DNA from: Peribacillus huizhouensis
GTDB taxonomy: Bacteria; Bacillota; Bacilli; Bacillales; DSM-1321
Direction: 5' to 3'
Assembly (NCBI RefSeq): GCF_014138605.1
Contig: NZ_JACJHX010000009.1
Span: forward strand, 1-64,000
DNA: 64,000 bases
Part shown: positions 25,530-34,675 of the stretch, one piece after another
Layout of the letters: each line of letters opens with the position of its first letter
Numbering within the stretch: the stretch's first letter is position 1
Position numbers and translations under genes: made by a program
Notes under the pieces: generated by a model
What the model saw: the letters and a program-made list of their open reading frames with translations, nothing else
The model's database searches: none
Told to the model about the DNA's origin: nothing

Positions 25530-25666
25530 AACAATCACCTTCTTTTTTACCGTTAGTGTTCCATACTTTTTGAGATTTTCCTGTGAAAACTTTTGCCAGT
25601 GTAAGAATCAGTTGATTGTTAAGAATAAAAGTAAATAATGTTTGGATTAAAAGGGGATGGATTTTA

Positions 25667-27514
25667 ATGAAACCGATGCTTCCAACGTATCACCCACAAG
25701 CTCCTACCGGAAGTCAATGGAATTACGAGCCAAAGTATGATGGATTTCGGGGTCAGTTAACCATTAGAAAGTCCAGCATTTCGCTATTAAGTAGAAATGG
25801 CAAGGAATTACTCCCACAATTCCCTGAAATTGAAGACTTCATAGAAAACTTGCGACCATTATTACATGAACATTTACCTCTTGCGCTTGATGGCGAACTT
25901 GTTTGGCTTGAAAATCCGCTTAAAGCCAATTTTCAAGCTATTCAATGGAGAGGTAGATTACGGCGTACAAAAACCATTGAAGAAAGTGCCCAAGCTTCAC
26001 CGTGCAGATATATAGCTTTTGATATTCTGATGCATAAAGGAATTTCACTAATCAACTTAGAGTATACGATCAGAAAACAGCAACTGCGGGAATTTTTTCG
26101 TAACATAGAATGTCCTTTATTCCCAAAACCAAATTCGAATCAACTTTTACAATATGCTCCCAACAGTCTTGATTTACCTTCAATTGCAGAGCAAATCCTA
26201 TTACATGATGGTGAAGGTATAGTAGCAAAACAAATTAAATCAGTATGGTCTGAGGGAAAACGGTCTAGCGATTGGATTAAAACAAAAAATTGGAAAACAA
26301 CTCACTGTTTCATTACTTCTTATCATGAAAATAACGGATATTTTTCATTAGGGGTATTTAACGATAAAACCATTTGTGAGATTGGACAAGTGAAGAATGG
26401 TTTTTCTGCAGAGGATTATCGCATTTTAGTAGAACTGGTGAAGAAGAATGCCCATATGCATTCTAGTCCTTCTTTTTATATCCACCCTTCTATTTGTATT
26501 GCTGTCCATTTTTTGCACGTTTATGAAGAAATTGAGTTGCGGGAACCACAATTTTCTCATTTTTTATTGGATAAAAGTCCTGAAGATTGTCTATGGGAAG
26601 ATTTTATTATTTCCCAATTTACTTTTCCTGAAAAACTGGCCATTACATCACCTCTCAAACCGCTTTGGACTTTAGAAAATGGCTCTTTTACCAAACTTCA
26701 ATACTTACAATACTTAAGAGAAGTTTCTTCTTGGATGCTTCCCTATTTAGAAAATCGCTTACTAACCAGTATTAGATATCCACATGGTGTAATTGCCAAT
26801 GATAAATTTTTTCAAAAAAACGTTCCAGACTATGCACCAGATTTTGTTCATACAATCCCAGAAAATAATCATAACTACATTGTATGCAAAGACTTGCAAA
26901 CACTAATTTGGCTTGGGAACCAGCTTGCGATTGAATTTCACACACCTTTTCAAGCTGCTGGAAATTCAATGCCGGACGAGCTTGTCCTTGATCTTGACCC
27001 TCCCTCTGAAGAGCAGTTCAACCTAGCTGCAAAGGCCGCATTGGAGATATATCAAATACTAAAGCCTCTTGGTATCTTTTCATTTATTAAGACTTCAGGA
27101 AATAAAGGACTTCAAGTGCATATACCATTACCTAGAGAGACTTTTTCGTACGAAGATACGAGGGTTTTCACTAAATTTCTTGGGGATTATTTAACAAGTA
27201 CATTTCCTGATGACTTTACAATAGAACGCTTAAAAAAAAATCGATATCAGCGTTTGTATCTTGATTTCGTTCAACATCATGAAGGGAAAACAATCATTAC
27301 ACCTTATTCAACTCGCGGTAATAGTTTTGCTGGAGTGGCTACACCACTGTTTTGGGAGGAATTAAGCGAAGGTGTTCATATTAGAAATTACAACGTCTCA
27401 AATGTACCTAAACGAATAAAAAAACATGGTTGTCCGTTTAAAGAGTACAATTTTGTTCGGGTACAGCAACCATTTTCGGAAATTCTAGAATTTCTGAAAC
27501 GGAAAAAAGAATAA
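25667..27514 (+). CDS. ligD: ATP-dependent DNA ligase D (ligase + polymerase)
   Basis: 615 aa from the ATG at 25667 behind AAAGGGGATGG. The N-terminal ligase domain (about 1-300) has the nucleotidyl-Lys in YEPKYDGFRG. The C-terminal primase-like polymerase domain (about 320-615) contains DELVLDLDPPSEEQF, with its two metal Asp, and SGNKGLQVHIPLP. The order ligase-polymerase, without the 3'-phosphoesterase domain of mycobacterial LigD, matches B. subtilis YkoU (about 611 aa). It fills and seals ends held by Ku. Confidence 0.95.
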   Translation: MKPMLPTYHPQAPTGSQWNYEPKYDGFRGQLTIRKSSISLLSRNGKELLPQFPEIEDFIENLRPLLHEHLPLALDGELVWLENPLKANFQAIQWRGRLRRTKTIEESAQASPCRYIAFDILMHKGISLINLEYTIRKQQLREFFRNIECPLFPKPNSNQLLQYAPNSLDLPSIAEQILLHDGEGIVAKQIKSVWSEGKRSSDWIKTKNWKTTHCFITSYHENNGYFSLGVFNDKTICEIGQVKNGFSAEDYRILVELVKKNAHMHSSPSFYIHPSICIAVHFLHVYEEIELREPQFSHFLLDKSPEDCLWEDFIISQFTFPEKLAITSPLKPLWTLENGSFTKLQYLQYLREVSSWMLPYLENRLLTSIRYPHGVIANDKFFQKNVPDYAPDFVHTIPENNHNYIVCKDLQTLIWLGNQLAIEFHTPFQAAGNSMPDELVLDLDPPSEEQFNLAAKAALEIYQILKPLGIFSFIKTSGNKGLQVHIPLPRETFSYEDTRVFTKFLGDYLTSTFPDDFTIERLKKNRYQRLYLDFVQHHEGKTIITPYSTRGNSFAGVATPLFWEELSEGVHIRNYNVSNVPKRIKKHGCPFKEYNFVRVQQPFSEILEFLKRKKE

Positions 27515-27515
27515 A

Positions 27516-27630
27516 GTGTCTAAAAAAATGGTCTGACCTCACACTCAATACATCGTATATTGTACCATGTATACAAATATAAACGATTTTTAGTAGATGT
27601 GGGGCTGACCTTTTTGTTATGAGACAATCC
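27516..27630. terminator. GGTCTGACC-family terminator between ligD and dapF
   Basis: Convergent genes end on either side. Arms GGTCTGACCTCACA (27530-27543) and TGTGGGGCTGACC (27598-27610) pair imperfectly around an ACATCGTATATTG-type loop. Outer AAAAAA and TTTTT runs suit both directions. Confidence 0.55.
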
Positions 27631-27643
27631 CTCCAAATTGTTC

Positions 27644-28633
27644 CTACAATACAGTTTGTAAGTATGTCTTAACTTCACTTTGGAAAGCTGTATACAAAGC
27701 TGTTTCTTTGTCATACCGTACTTCATGCAGAAGCTTGAATTCTTCGCACTTATTAAGTTCTAATACAATGGATGCTTTATATTCATAAGTGCCATTTCCA
27801 ATTAAGTCAATCCAGTTCTTTTTGGAATTTTCATGAAAATGAACCACGCATTTCACTTGCCCACCATTATTATAAACGGAAATTTCTCTTTCTGTTTCAT
27901 TAAAACCATTCAAACAGGTCACAAGGCTTGCAGCTGACATCGCCGTTCCGCAAGCATTCGTAAATCCAACCCCACGCTCATACGTCCGGACAAAGATTGC
28001 ACCAGTCTCTAATCGTTTTACAAAACTGACATTTACTCCATCTGGAAATAATTCATTTGGACTGTTTACAAATTGCGATAATTTTTCTTGAACATCGGAA
28101 TCAAGAACATCTTGTTCAACAATCGAGACCAAATGTGGATTCGGGACTGCCAATGCTGTAAATTTTAATGTTTCGGATAGCTGCACAAGTGGTTCATTGA
28201 TCAGTGTTTTTTGATTAATGGATAATGGCAATGACTCCACATTAAAAAGGACTGGAGAAATCTCAACTTTAAACGTTGGAATTCCTTGATATAAATCCGC
28301 TGTTTTTTCAACAGCTAAATCGGCTTTCATCGTTTCAATTAATAGTTGTTCTTTACCGAGTTTCTCGCAAACAAATCGTGCTACGCAACGTAACCCATTG
28401 CCACACATACTTGCTTCAGATCCATCTGCATTAAATACACGCATACGTGCGTCAGCTTTCTCACTTCTCAGTACAAATAAAATCCCATCTGCTCCAAGTA
28501 AACCCTCTCGCTTGCATAATGCTTGTGCCAGGCGTTTTCTATCAGCTTCTGTAAACCGATAATTTTTCGTAAGTTCATCTATCAATAAAAAATCATTACC
28601 AGATCCATGGCACTTTAAAATATCAATTATCAT
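27644..28633 (-). CDS. dapF: Diaminopimelate epimerase, C-terminally extended
   Basis: 329 aa. Both catalytic cysteines are present: SMCGNGLRCVARF (Cys near 77) and GFTNACGTAMSAA (Cys near 220). The N-terminal HGSGNDFLLID is also typical. It interconverts LL- and meso-diaminopimelate for peptidoglycan and lysine synthesis. Family members are usually about 275-285 aa; here about 45 extra C-terminal residues (ELNKCEEFKLLHEVRYDKE onward) follow the normal end. GAGAGGAG precedes the ATG. Monocistronic. Confidence 0.93.
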   Translation of the reverse strand: MIIDILKCHGSGNDFLLIDELTKNYRFTEADRKRLAQALCKREGLLGADGILFVLRSEKADARMRVFNADGSEASMCGNGLRCVARFVCEKLGKEQLLIETMKADLAVEKTADLYQGIPTFKVEISPVLFNVESLPLSINQKTLINEPLVQLSETLKFTALAVPNPHLVSIVEQDVLDSDVQEKLSQFVNSPNELFPDGVNVSFVKRLETGAIFVRTYERGVGFTNACGTAMSAASLVTCLNGFNETEREISVYNNGGQVKCVVHFHENSKKNWIDLIGNGTYEYKASIVLELNKCEEFKLLHEVRYDKETALYTAFQSEVKTYLQTVL

Positions 28634-28864
28634 TGATAAACTCCTCTCAAACTAAAGTAAATCTGTATGTAAAATGCTTTTATATAATACTTCAGCCTCG
28701 TAATAAAATGAAAGCAATAGTTTATCCAATACTAAATTCTCGTAACAATAAGTGCCCGATATAAAAACCAAGGTGACCAATTTCCACTGTAGAATATCAA
28801 GTGTCTTACTTATGTAACAACTGATATTAATGTGGAAATCAGACACCTAGTTAGTAGCATATTT

Positions 28865-30166
28865 TTAACTAATTACTCCTATAACAAAGTAAACAAGAAA
28901 TAAAGTTGCAATAAAATACATCGGCTTAGATACTTGTTGAGCTTTGCCCGCAGCAATCTTTAATACAGGATATAAGATAAATCCAACAGCCATACCATCA
29001 GGAATACTAAGTGTATAGGGAATCATGACAATAATCATTATGGCTGGGATACTTTCTGAGAAATCAACAAAGTCAAGATGTTTAATATTCGAAAGCATTA
29101 ATATACCAATAATGATTAATATTGGAGCGATTGCACTGTTTGGGATCACTTTAATGACAGGTACAAACAATAAAGAGAAAATAAACAGAATTCCTGTAAC
29201 AATAGATGTAAATCCAGTACGTCCACCAGTTGCAATACCAGCAGCTGTTTCTACAGTTGCAACTGGCGGACTTGACCCGAATAATCCGGAAAGAAGCACA
29301 GAGATTCCAGTTGCTTGAAACGCTTTTTTGTATCGATCAGGCTGGCCAACGCTATTCACATATCCATGAACAAGTCCAATATTCTCAAATACAAGCACCA
29401 TAGTCATTGAAAAAACAGCAATCCAAAATTCGAAACGATGGATTTCTACAAAAGTAAGAGCAAAGAAAACGCCTTTATACTCGCTAACCTCTGGAACTGT
29501 GAAAGTAATGTCTGTCAGATTAATTGTTCCACAAATGTATGCAATCACGGTTCCAATTATAATTGTAAGTAGAAAATTGCCCGGTACATTGCGAATAAAA
29601 AGCACAAAAGCAAGGATGATTGTCAAAGTCGTCGCAATGACTTCAGCACTTCCAAAATTACCCACCTGAAGAAGTGTTGCGGACCCAGCTGTAATCAGCC
29701 CTCCTTTTTCCAATCCAAGAAACAGGAGAAACAAGCCAAGTCCAATTGAAATCGCTTCTTTTAAAGAAGACGGGATACTTGCATTGATCACTTCCAAAAA
29801 ACGTGAATATGCAATAGCAACGAATATAAGTCCTGACACAGACACACAAGCGAGCGCTGATTGCCATGTTAGGCCCATTCCTTGCACCATCGTGTATGCA
29901 AACATTGCATTAATTCCCATGCCAGGTACAAGGATAATTGGCATATTTGCATATAGGCCCATGAAAATACAACCTATTGCAGAAATAAAAATCGTTGCAA
30001 GAATTGCTCCATTCAGAGGAATTCCCGCCTCTGAAAGAATCATTGAATTAACAACGATGATATAAACAATCGTGAAATAGCTAACAAGACCAGCCATTAC
30101 TTCACGTTTTCCAGTTGTACCGCTTTTTGCAAACTTAAAGTAAGATTCTAAGATTGTTTTCTTCAT
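28865..30166 (-). CDS. NCS2/AzgA-type purine permease
   Basis: 433 aa with about 12-14 membrane helices. It has the AzgA-type signatures VPGMGINAMFAYTMV and GLFGSSPPVATVETAAGIATGGRTG, which mark the adenine/guanine/hypoxanthine branch (PbuG/PbuO in B. subtilis) rather than xanthine/uracil permeases. It is a proton symporter for purine bases in the cytoplasmic membrane. I looked for a purine riboswitch in the 170 bp upstream and saw none. Exact substrate undetermined. Confidence 0.88.
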   Translation of the reverse strand: MKKTILESYFKFAKSGTTGKREVMAGLVSYFTIVYIIVVNSMILSEAGIPLNGAILATIFISAIGCIFMGLYANMPIILVPGMGINAMFAYTMVQGMGLTWQSALACVSVSGLIFVAIAYSRFLEVINASIPSSLKEAISIGLGLFLLFLGLEKGGLITAGSATLLQVGNFGSAEVIATTLTIILAFVLFIRNVPGNFLLTIIIGTVIAYICGTINLTDITFTVPEVSEYKGVFFALTFVEIHRFEFWIAVFSMTMVLVFENIGLVHGYVNSVGQPDRYKKAFQATGISVLLSGLFGSSPPVATVETAAGIATGGRTGFTSIVTGILFIFSLLFVPVIKVIPNSAIAPILIIIGILMLSNIKHLDFVDFSESIPAIMIIVMIPYTLSIPDGMAVGFILYPVLKIAAGKAQQVSKPMYFIATLFLVYFVIGVIS

Positions 30167-30338
30167 TTTGCATCCTTTTAGTTATTTCCCTCGCCCACCC
30201 ATTTGCAGATGTGACAAACTACACACTGTGAGTTTATCAAAAATTCACTAAGAAACTAATCATCTAATTATTGACATAAAATCAAAACTCTTCTCCCAAT
30301 GGAACGTGCACTCCTAAACAAATAAATTAAACTATTTT

Positions 30339-30911
30339 TTATTTATGTAGATCTATGTAACCATCTACTATTACATCTAACTTGCCTGTATCAGGTGCGA
30401 TAACAAGACCATGTACTGCAATACCTTTTGGCATCAACGGGTGGTTTTTAATAATATTAACACTGTTTTTTACACTTTCACTTACATCATCAAACCCACG
30501 CAACCATTTCTTTACATCAATTCCTGAGTTTTCAATTGTATTAAGTGTTTCAGTTGTAATGTCGCGTTCCTTCATTTCTTCAATCATTACATCTGCATTT
30601 ATCGCTGCCATGCCGCAATCATGGTGTCCGACAACGAAAATTTCATCTGTTTTCAGTTCATAAACAGCAACAAGCATACTACGCATTACACTTCCAAATG
30701 GATGAGAAACTGTTGCACCTGCTGTTTTAACGAATTTCACATCGCCATTTTTTACATTCATCGATTTTGGTAATAACTCGACAAGACGAGTGTCCATACA
30801 GCTAAGTATAAGTAATTTTTTGTCAGGAAATTTGTCTGTTGTGAATTTAACATATTCTTCCTCTTCGACGAATTTTTGATTAAAGGTAATAATTTCTTCT
30901 AATAAACTCAT
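30339..30911 (-). CDS. ytiB: Beta-class carbonic anhydrase (YtiB-like)
   Basis: 190 aa. Zinc ligands and the Asp-Arg dyad are visible: LSCMDTRL (Cys, Asp, Arg) and GHHDCGM (His, Cys). The short form lacking the long plant-type N-terminus matches YtiB of B. subtilis (187 aa). It hydrates CO2 to bicarbonate in the cytoplasm. Two adjacent ATGs exist; the second is better spaced from GCGGTGA. Monocistronic between the permease and a membrane protein. Confidence 0.9.
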   Translation of the reverse strand: MSLLEEIITFNQKFVEEEEYVKFTTDKFPDKKLLILSCMDTRLVELLPKSMNVKNGDVKFVKTAGATVSHPFGSVMRSMLVAVYELKTDEIFVVGHHDCGMAAINADVMIEEMKERDITTETLNTIENSGIDVKKWLRGFDDVSESVKNSVNIIKNHPLMPKGIAVHGLVIAPDTGKLDVIVDGYIDLHK

Positions 30912-31014
30912 CATTTCACCGCTTTTTCTATAGAATTCTTAAATTATAACAAAACATTTGACCATTCGCATAAATAAAGTTTCAATTCCTACTATTTATT
31001 TGAGGGTCACCTCG

Positions 31015-31815
31015 TCAATTCGAAACATGGTGAAAGAGCGCGGATAATAAACCGAACGTCACAAGTTTATCTTCTAAATCTGCTTTTTCATGAAAAGTTA
31101 AAATGGGCATATTAGGGTTTTTAAATAGTTTACCCCATTCCCGCGGCATCCATCCTGTTTGAAATGAAGCAAGTTTTTTTCCATTGTCCACTTTCAAATG
31201 AAATGAGCTTAATCCTCCAATATTAATTGGAATCCATTCTGTTCCATCTGGTTTTGAAATCATCCCTGTTGTTTTAAGAAAAGCTACTTTCGCATTTTCT
31301 TTATAACGTCCAATTTCATTTCCTTCATGATCCTTCACTATCATATTGCTCCACAAACCTGACCCTGTCTGAAATTCAGCAAGTCTATTTCCTAAACAAT
31401 CATATAACCCGAAACGTTTTGGCATAAACATCGATACTACATTTGGCAAAAGCCACTTGTACCAAGACATATCTTGATCTCTTATTTCCCCTACAACAGC
31501 ACCATCTTTATTAAAAAACTGCATTCTTAAGCTCGGTGCCGGCAGAAAGGCAAGCAACAAATGCTCTGAGTCAAAAAGCTGCATGCTTTTAGACTGGATA
31601 TATACTTGCGAATCTCTCATGTGCTTCTCATACAATCGAAAACGGATATAATAGTTCATACTAAGAAGAATAAAAGGCAAGGTTAGCCAAAGGATTTTCC
31701 CAGCCATTACTCCTGAAATATGCAACACAAAAAAGAGAATCGCAATGATTAGTGAGATCATGGCTGCATAAAAGGAAATTTTCGCTGATTTTTCGTAATA
31801 CTTCTGAATATCCAT
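31015..31815 (-). CDS. Membrane protein with tubby/LURP-one-like domain (tentative)
   Basis: 266 aa from the ATG at 31813-31815 behind GGAGGAGACAG. Two N-terminal membrane helices (about 12-32 and 38-55) precede a beta-rich domain of short strand pairs (FFNKDGAVVGEIRDQD, FGLYDCLGNRLAEFQTG, MIVKDHEGNEIGRYKE, MISKPDGTEWIPI). This pattern resembles the tubby/phospholipid-scramblase/LURP-one fold. The assignment is by pattern only. It is probably peripheral to the inner face of the membrane. Monocistronic; function unknown. Confidence 0.65.
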   Translation of the reverse strand: MDIQKYYEKSAKISFYAAMISLIIAILFFVLHISGVMAGKILWLTLPFILLSMNYYIRFRLYEKHMRDSQVYIQSKSMQLFDSEHLLLAFLPAPSLRMQFFNKDGAVVGEIRDQDMSWYKWLLPNVVSMFMPKRFGLYDCLGNRLAEFQTGSGLWSNMIVKDHEGNEIGRYKENAKVAFLKTTGMISKPDGTEWIPINIGGLSSFHLKVDNGKKLASFQTGWMPREWGKLFKNPNMPILTFHEKADLEDKLVTFGLLSALFHHVSN

Positions 31816-32019
31816 TCTGTCTCCTCCATGGGCTATGTTCATAATTGGAAAACGGCAATTTTTTTAAACGTACGCTAACTACTTGTCCAATTAGTTTATT
31901 CAAAAAACGATCTATTAGAATGAGATTTTTGGCTTAAACAGAGGTAAAACTAAAAAGGGAAAAATCGGAAAATGGTAACTGGACTTTTGCTTCAAAATTT
32001 GGATAATCCCATAAGTAGA

Positions 32020-32112
32020 AATAGGTAGTCTGCCCTCTTAGCTACTATTTACAGCAATGAATGTGTCGTAAACACACTAGAAACTGGAATTGAGTAAGAG
32101 GGCTGACCCTTA
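32020..32112. repeat. GGTCTGACC-family palindrome
   Basis: GTCTGCCCTCTTA (32029-32041) and TAAGAGGGCTGACC (32095-32108) are inverted. They sit between the membrane protein's promoter side and the DUF4870 stop and probably terminate the latter. Confidence 0.5.
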
Positions 32113-32121
32113 TCGAAGTGT

Positions 32122-32442
32122 TTATAACAAACGAAATATGAATGGAATCTTATACTCAGTACCTTCATATGCTTTCACAGCGCCAATAATCGTAAAGATA
32201 AAGGCTGCAATAGCTACAACTGGAACTAACACAAAACCAATTAATATAAAAAACGTGAGCGAAGCAATAAATGTATAGATTGTATAAGAAATAAGGAAAT
32301 TCAAATATTCCCTTCCATGATAATCTATAAATTTAGAAGAATCCTTTTTAATTAGCCAAATGATTAATGGACCAATAAAAACTGTAAAAAAACTAATTAA
32401 ATAAATTAACATTGCCAAAAACTTTTCATCTTGATTCGGCAT
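32122..32442 (-). CDS. DUF4870 membrane protein
   Basis: 106 aa from the ATG at 32440-32442 (MPNQDEKFLAMLIYL), behind AGAGGAGGGG. Three hydrophobic helices are separated by the diagnostic IKKDSSKFIDYHGREYLNF segment of the DUF4870 (YtzA-like) family. It is a small integral membrane protein of unknown function, common in Bacilli. Monocistronic. Confidence 0.82.
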   Translation of the reverse strand: MPNQDEKFLAMLIYLISFFTVFIGPLIIWLIKKDSSKFIDYHGREYLNFLISYTIYTFIASLTFFILIGFVLVPVVAIAAFIFTIIGAVKAYEGTEYKIPFIFRLL

Positions 32443-32460
32443 CAAAATCCCCTCCTCTTT

Positions 32461-32795
32461 TATCCTACTCTTAACGGGCAATATGCCCCTCACCTAAAAG
32501 TTTCTGTGGATGCAAAATTAATATTGGTGCGGGATTAACTGCCCATTAAGGTCCGATTGGTGAGATACAGTGAAACTTACCGCTATGATCTAAAGAGTTT
32601 AGTTGAGGCCCATAAGGTATGGGTCACTCAGACGAAAGACTAAAGGAAGCGGTGTACTTAGGCTATGTTCGTTGAACCTTTGTTCGTACTGTCGTTTGAT
32701 CGAAGCAAAAGCGAAGTCTTAGCGACAGTAGAATGGGACTAACAATCATTAGGAAAACCTTCCTACTGATTGAAGTCTCACTTTATCCCCTCTCT
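32461..32795 (-). repeat. Structured repeat, full copy (reverse orientation)
   Basis: Read leftward this starts GGGGATAAAGTGAGACTTCAA with a 5' hairpin (CAGTAGGAAGG/CCTTCCTACTG-like). It contains CGACAGT ... ACTGTCG stems and GTGACCCATACC...GGGCCTCAACTAAAC, then AAGTTTCACTGTATCTCACC, and ends with the 3' hairpin GGGCA ... TGCCCGTTAA-like. It is colinear over its length with 40255-40594. It fills the gap between the DUF4870 gene and uppP. No ORF is credible inside. Confidence 0.72.
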
Positions 32796-32922
32796 ATTTT
32801 ATACGAATTTTCCCGAAAAAGTTTCACTTTGAATAAAAATTTTATTGAACATGTTCAATGTAGACAGGCATACATATTAAAGTAATGATTGTCTGTAGTG
32901 AACTAAAAGTGAGGTGAAGCTT

Positions 32923-33705
32923 TTGTTAAATGATATTCACGCTGTTATTCTCGGACTTATACAAGGTCTAACAGAGTTCCTTCCTATTTCAAGTACAGGT
33001 CATTTGTACTTAGGAAGGCATTTATTCCATTTAGATGAGGCTGGTATCTACCTTGATACAATGTTGCATATTGGCACTCTTTTAGCACTGCTCGTTGTTT
33101 ATAAAGGTGAACTCAGTCGTTTAATTAAAAAGCCTTTTTCAAAATTAACTGCATTGCTCATTGTCGGTACGATACCTGCTGTCGTTGCAGGGGTTCTTCT
33201 CAATGACTTGTTTGACACATTATCCAAGACAGGTGTGACAGTTGGCTGGGAATTTCTTGCTACAGGATTTATTTTATGGATAGCTGACAATTCTCGTAGA
33301 GGCTCTAAAAACCTTGATGAAATTTCTATTCAAGATGCCTTTATTATCGGAACCTTTCAAGCTTGTGCCATTATGCCAGCTCTTTCTCGTTCTGGTTTAA
33401 CGATAGCCGCAGGCCTTTTATGCAGGCTTGATCGCCCAACTGCTGCCTATTTTTCTTTTTTACTATCGATTCCAGCGATCAGCGGCGGAATCATCTTCCA
33501 ATTGAAACCAGTCATCACAGGAGCAATCGACCCTTTACCGTTTTCAACACTATTTCTCGGCACACTCTCTTCCGCATTTTTCGGCTATTTAGCCGTGATG
33601 TGGATGATTAATTTTTTAAAAAGAAAATCTCTGAAAATCTTTTCTATTTATGTTTGGACATTAGGTGGGCTGATTTTATTTCTTCAATATACAGGAAAAT
33701 TTTAG
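32923..33705 (+). CDS. uppP: Undecaprenyl-diphosphatase
   Basis: 260 aa, polytopic. The BacA/UppP signatures are ILGLIQGLTEFLPISSTGHL near the N-terminus and IMPALSRSGLTIAAGLLCRLDR with the catalytic Arg/Ser region. It dephosphorylates undecaprenyl pyrophosphate on the outer face, recycling the lipid carrier for wall synthesis and conferring bacitracin tolerance. A GTG at 32914 lies inside the AGGTG ribosome-binding site, so the TTG at 32923, six bases after it, is the better start. Confidence 0.93.
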   Translation: MLNDIHAVILGLIQGLTEFLPISSTGHLYLGRHLFHLDEAGIYLDTMLHIGTLLALLVVYKGELSRLIKKPFSKLTALLIVGTIPAVVAGVLLNDLFDTLSKTGVTVGWEFLATGFILWIADNSRRGSKNLDEISIQDAFIIGTFQACAIMPALSRSGLTIAAGLLCRLDRPTAAYFSFLLSIPAISGGIIFQLKPVITGAIDPLPFSTLFLGTLSSAFFGYLAVMWMINFLKRKSLKIFSIYVWTLGGLILFLQYTGKF

Positions 33706-33928
33706 CCACTCGTTCAACAGCAAAATAGACTGAATTTGCTAAAAATGAACAACTAATTGTTCATAAAATTCTTTTTTGGTGAAGTAAGTTAATATCCCAT
33801 AAAATTGTTGAAATTTGTTGAAAAAAAAACAGCAAAAACCTATTTTCTTTTTAAACTTTTTTTAGTATTATCTTTTTAGGATATTTTGTTTTTAATATTG
33901 CTGGAAAATAAAAATAGGGAAGGCAAAT
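33706..33928. other. Intergenic AT-rich region before the leader RNA
   Basis: It holds a small TGAACAACTAATTGTTCA hairpin (33747-33764), perhaps the weak terminator of uppP, and poly-A/T tracts. TAGTATTAT (about 33861-33869) is a possible -10 of the following leader, but no clear -35 is present. Confidence 0.4.
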
Positions 33929-34058
33929 GGTGCGCCACCGGTTTCCGGTTCTAGTGGGTTCGATTCCCACCCCGAAATTTTTTGATGAATGACTAAAAAA
34001 TTTCGAGGGTGAGAGCAGGTATACACTAGGACTGCCCTCAAACGGAGGGACGGAAATG
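33929..34058 (+). ncRNA. Structured leader RNA of the GNAT gene, candidate translational switch
   Basis: Consecutive hairpins are GGTG/CACC (33929-33939), CCGG/CCGG (33938-33948), a T-arm-like GTGGG-TTCGATT-CCCAC (33954-33970), CGAAATTTTTT/AAAAAATTTCG (33973-34005) and CCCTC-AAACG-GAGGG (34035-34049). The last contains the Shine-Dalgarno GGAGGG of the gene starting at 34056. A second GAGGG (34005-34009) could pair with the same CCCTC and free the ribosome-binding site. CACCC (33968-33972) can pair with GGGTG (34007-34011), extending the long stem and destroying the T-arm. These exclusive pairings suggest regulation; the ligand or signal is unknown. Confidence 0.55.
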
Positions 34059-34610
34059 TTAAAAAAGAGAGACTTTACTGATTGTTATCCTCTTTATGAA
34101 ATTATGACGCATCCAGATGTCTTCCCTTTCGTGCGCCAAAAAGTAGATTCCTATGAAGAGTATCTATTCGTCACGAAACAAACGATGGAAGCAGAAGAAA
34201 AAGGCGAATTGATTTCAAGAACTATTACCGATGAATGGGGTACACCTATTGGTACCATTTCATTATTTGATATTGAAAATCAAGCTGGCTTTCTAGGAAC
34301 ATGGTTAGGGAAGCCTTACCATGGTAAAGGCTATAATTCTATGGCAAAAGAAGCATTTTTTAATGAGGTTTTTTTTGAGCTTGGTATCGAAACTGTTTTC
34401 ATGAGAATAAGAAAGCAAAATTTACGGTCCATTAAAGCTGCAGAAAAATTACCTTACGCATTAAAAGCGAATGAATCCCGTAAATATTTATATGAGCAAT
34501 TAAATATGCAAGGTGATATATATGATCTTTATGAAATACCGAAAGATCTTTATAATCTTCATGTTCTACGACAGGATGAAGACGATACTCAACATTTATT
34601 AGAAGCATAA
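34056..34610 (+). CDS. GNAT-family N-acetyltransferase (RimJ/RimL-like)
   Basis: 184 aa. The fold is the Acetyltransf_3 type: an N-terminal strand-helix, TDEWGTPIGTISLFDIENQAGFLGTWLGKPYHGKGYNSMAKEAFF with the acetyl-CoA loop (GKPYHGKGYN, about 91-100), and IRKQNLRSIKAAEKLPY. The substrate could be a ribosomal protein N-terminus, an amino acid or an antibiotic; nothing in the sequence decides. GGAGGG lies six bases before the ATG but inside a hairpin of the leader, implying translational control. Confidence 0.85.
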   Translation: MLKKRDFTDCYPLYEIMTHPDVFPFVRQKVDSYEEYLFVTKQTMEAEEKGELISRTITDEWGTPIGTISLFDIENQAGFLGTWLGKPYHGKGYNSMAKEAFFNEVFFELGIETVFMRIRKQNLRSIKAAEKLPYALKANESRKYLYEQLNMQGDIYDLYEIPKDLYNLHVLRQDEDDTQHLLEA

Positions 34611-34675
34611 TTTAAGTAAAAAAATCAGTGAAGAAATTGCATCTTTCGCCGATTTGTATAGTTACGCTTTGTAAC

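Noticed and set aside
30167-30338. Purine riboswitch in front of the AzgA-type permease
   Set aside because: The conserved loop sequences and P1 of the purine aptamer could not be found on the leftward strand.
33938-33980. A tRNA gene or an integrative-element attachment site at the T-arm-like sequence
   Set aside because: Only the T-arm and a variable-arm-like hairpin are present. There is no acceptor 5' strand, D-arm or anticodon arm, and no integrase or second att copy in the window. The pairing with the downstream Shine-Dalgarno region favours a leader RNA.
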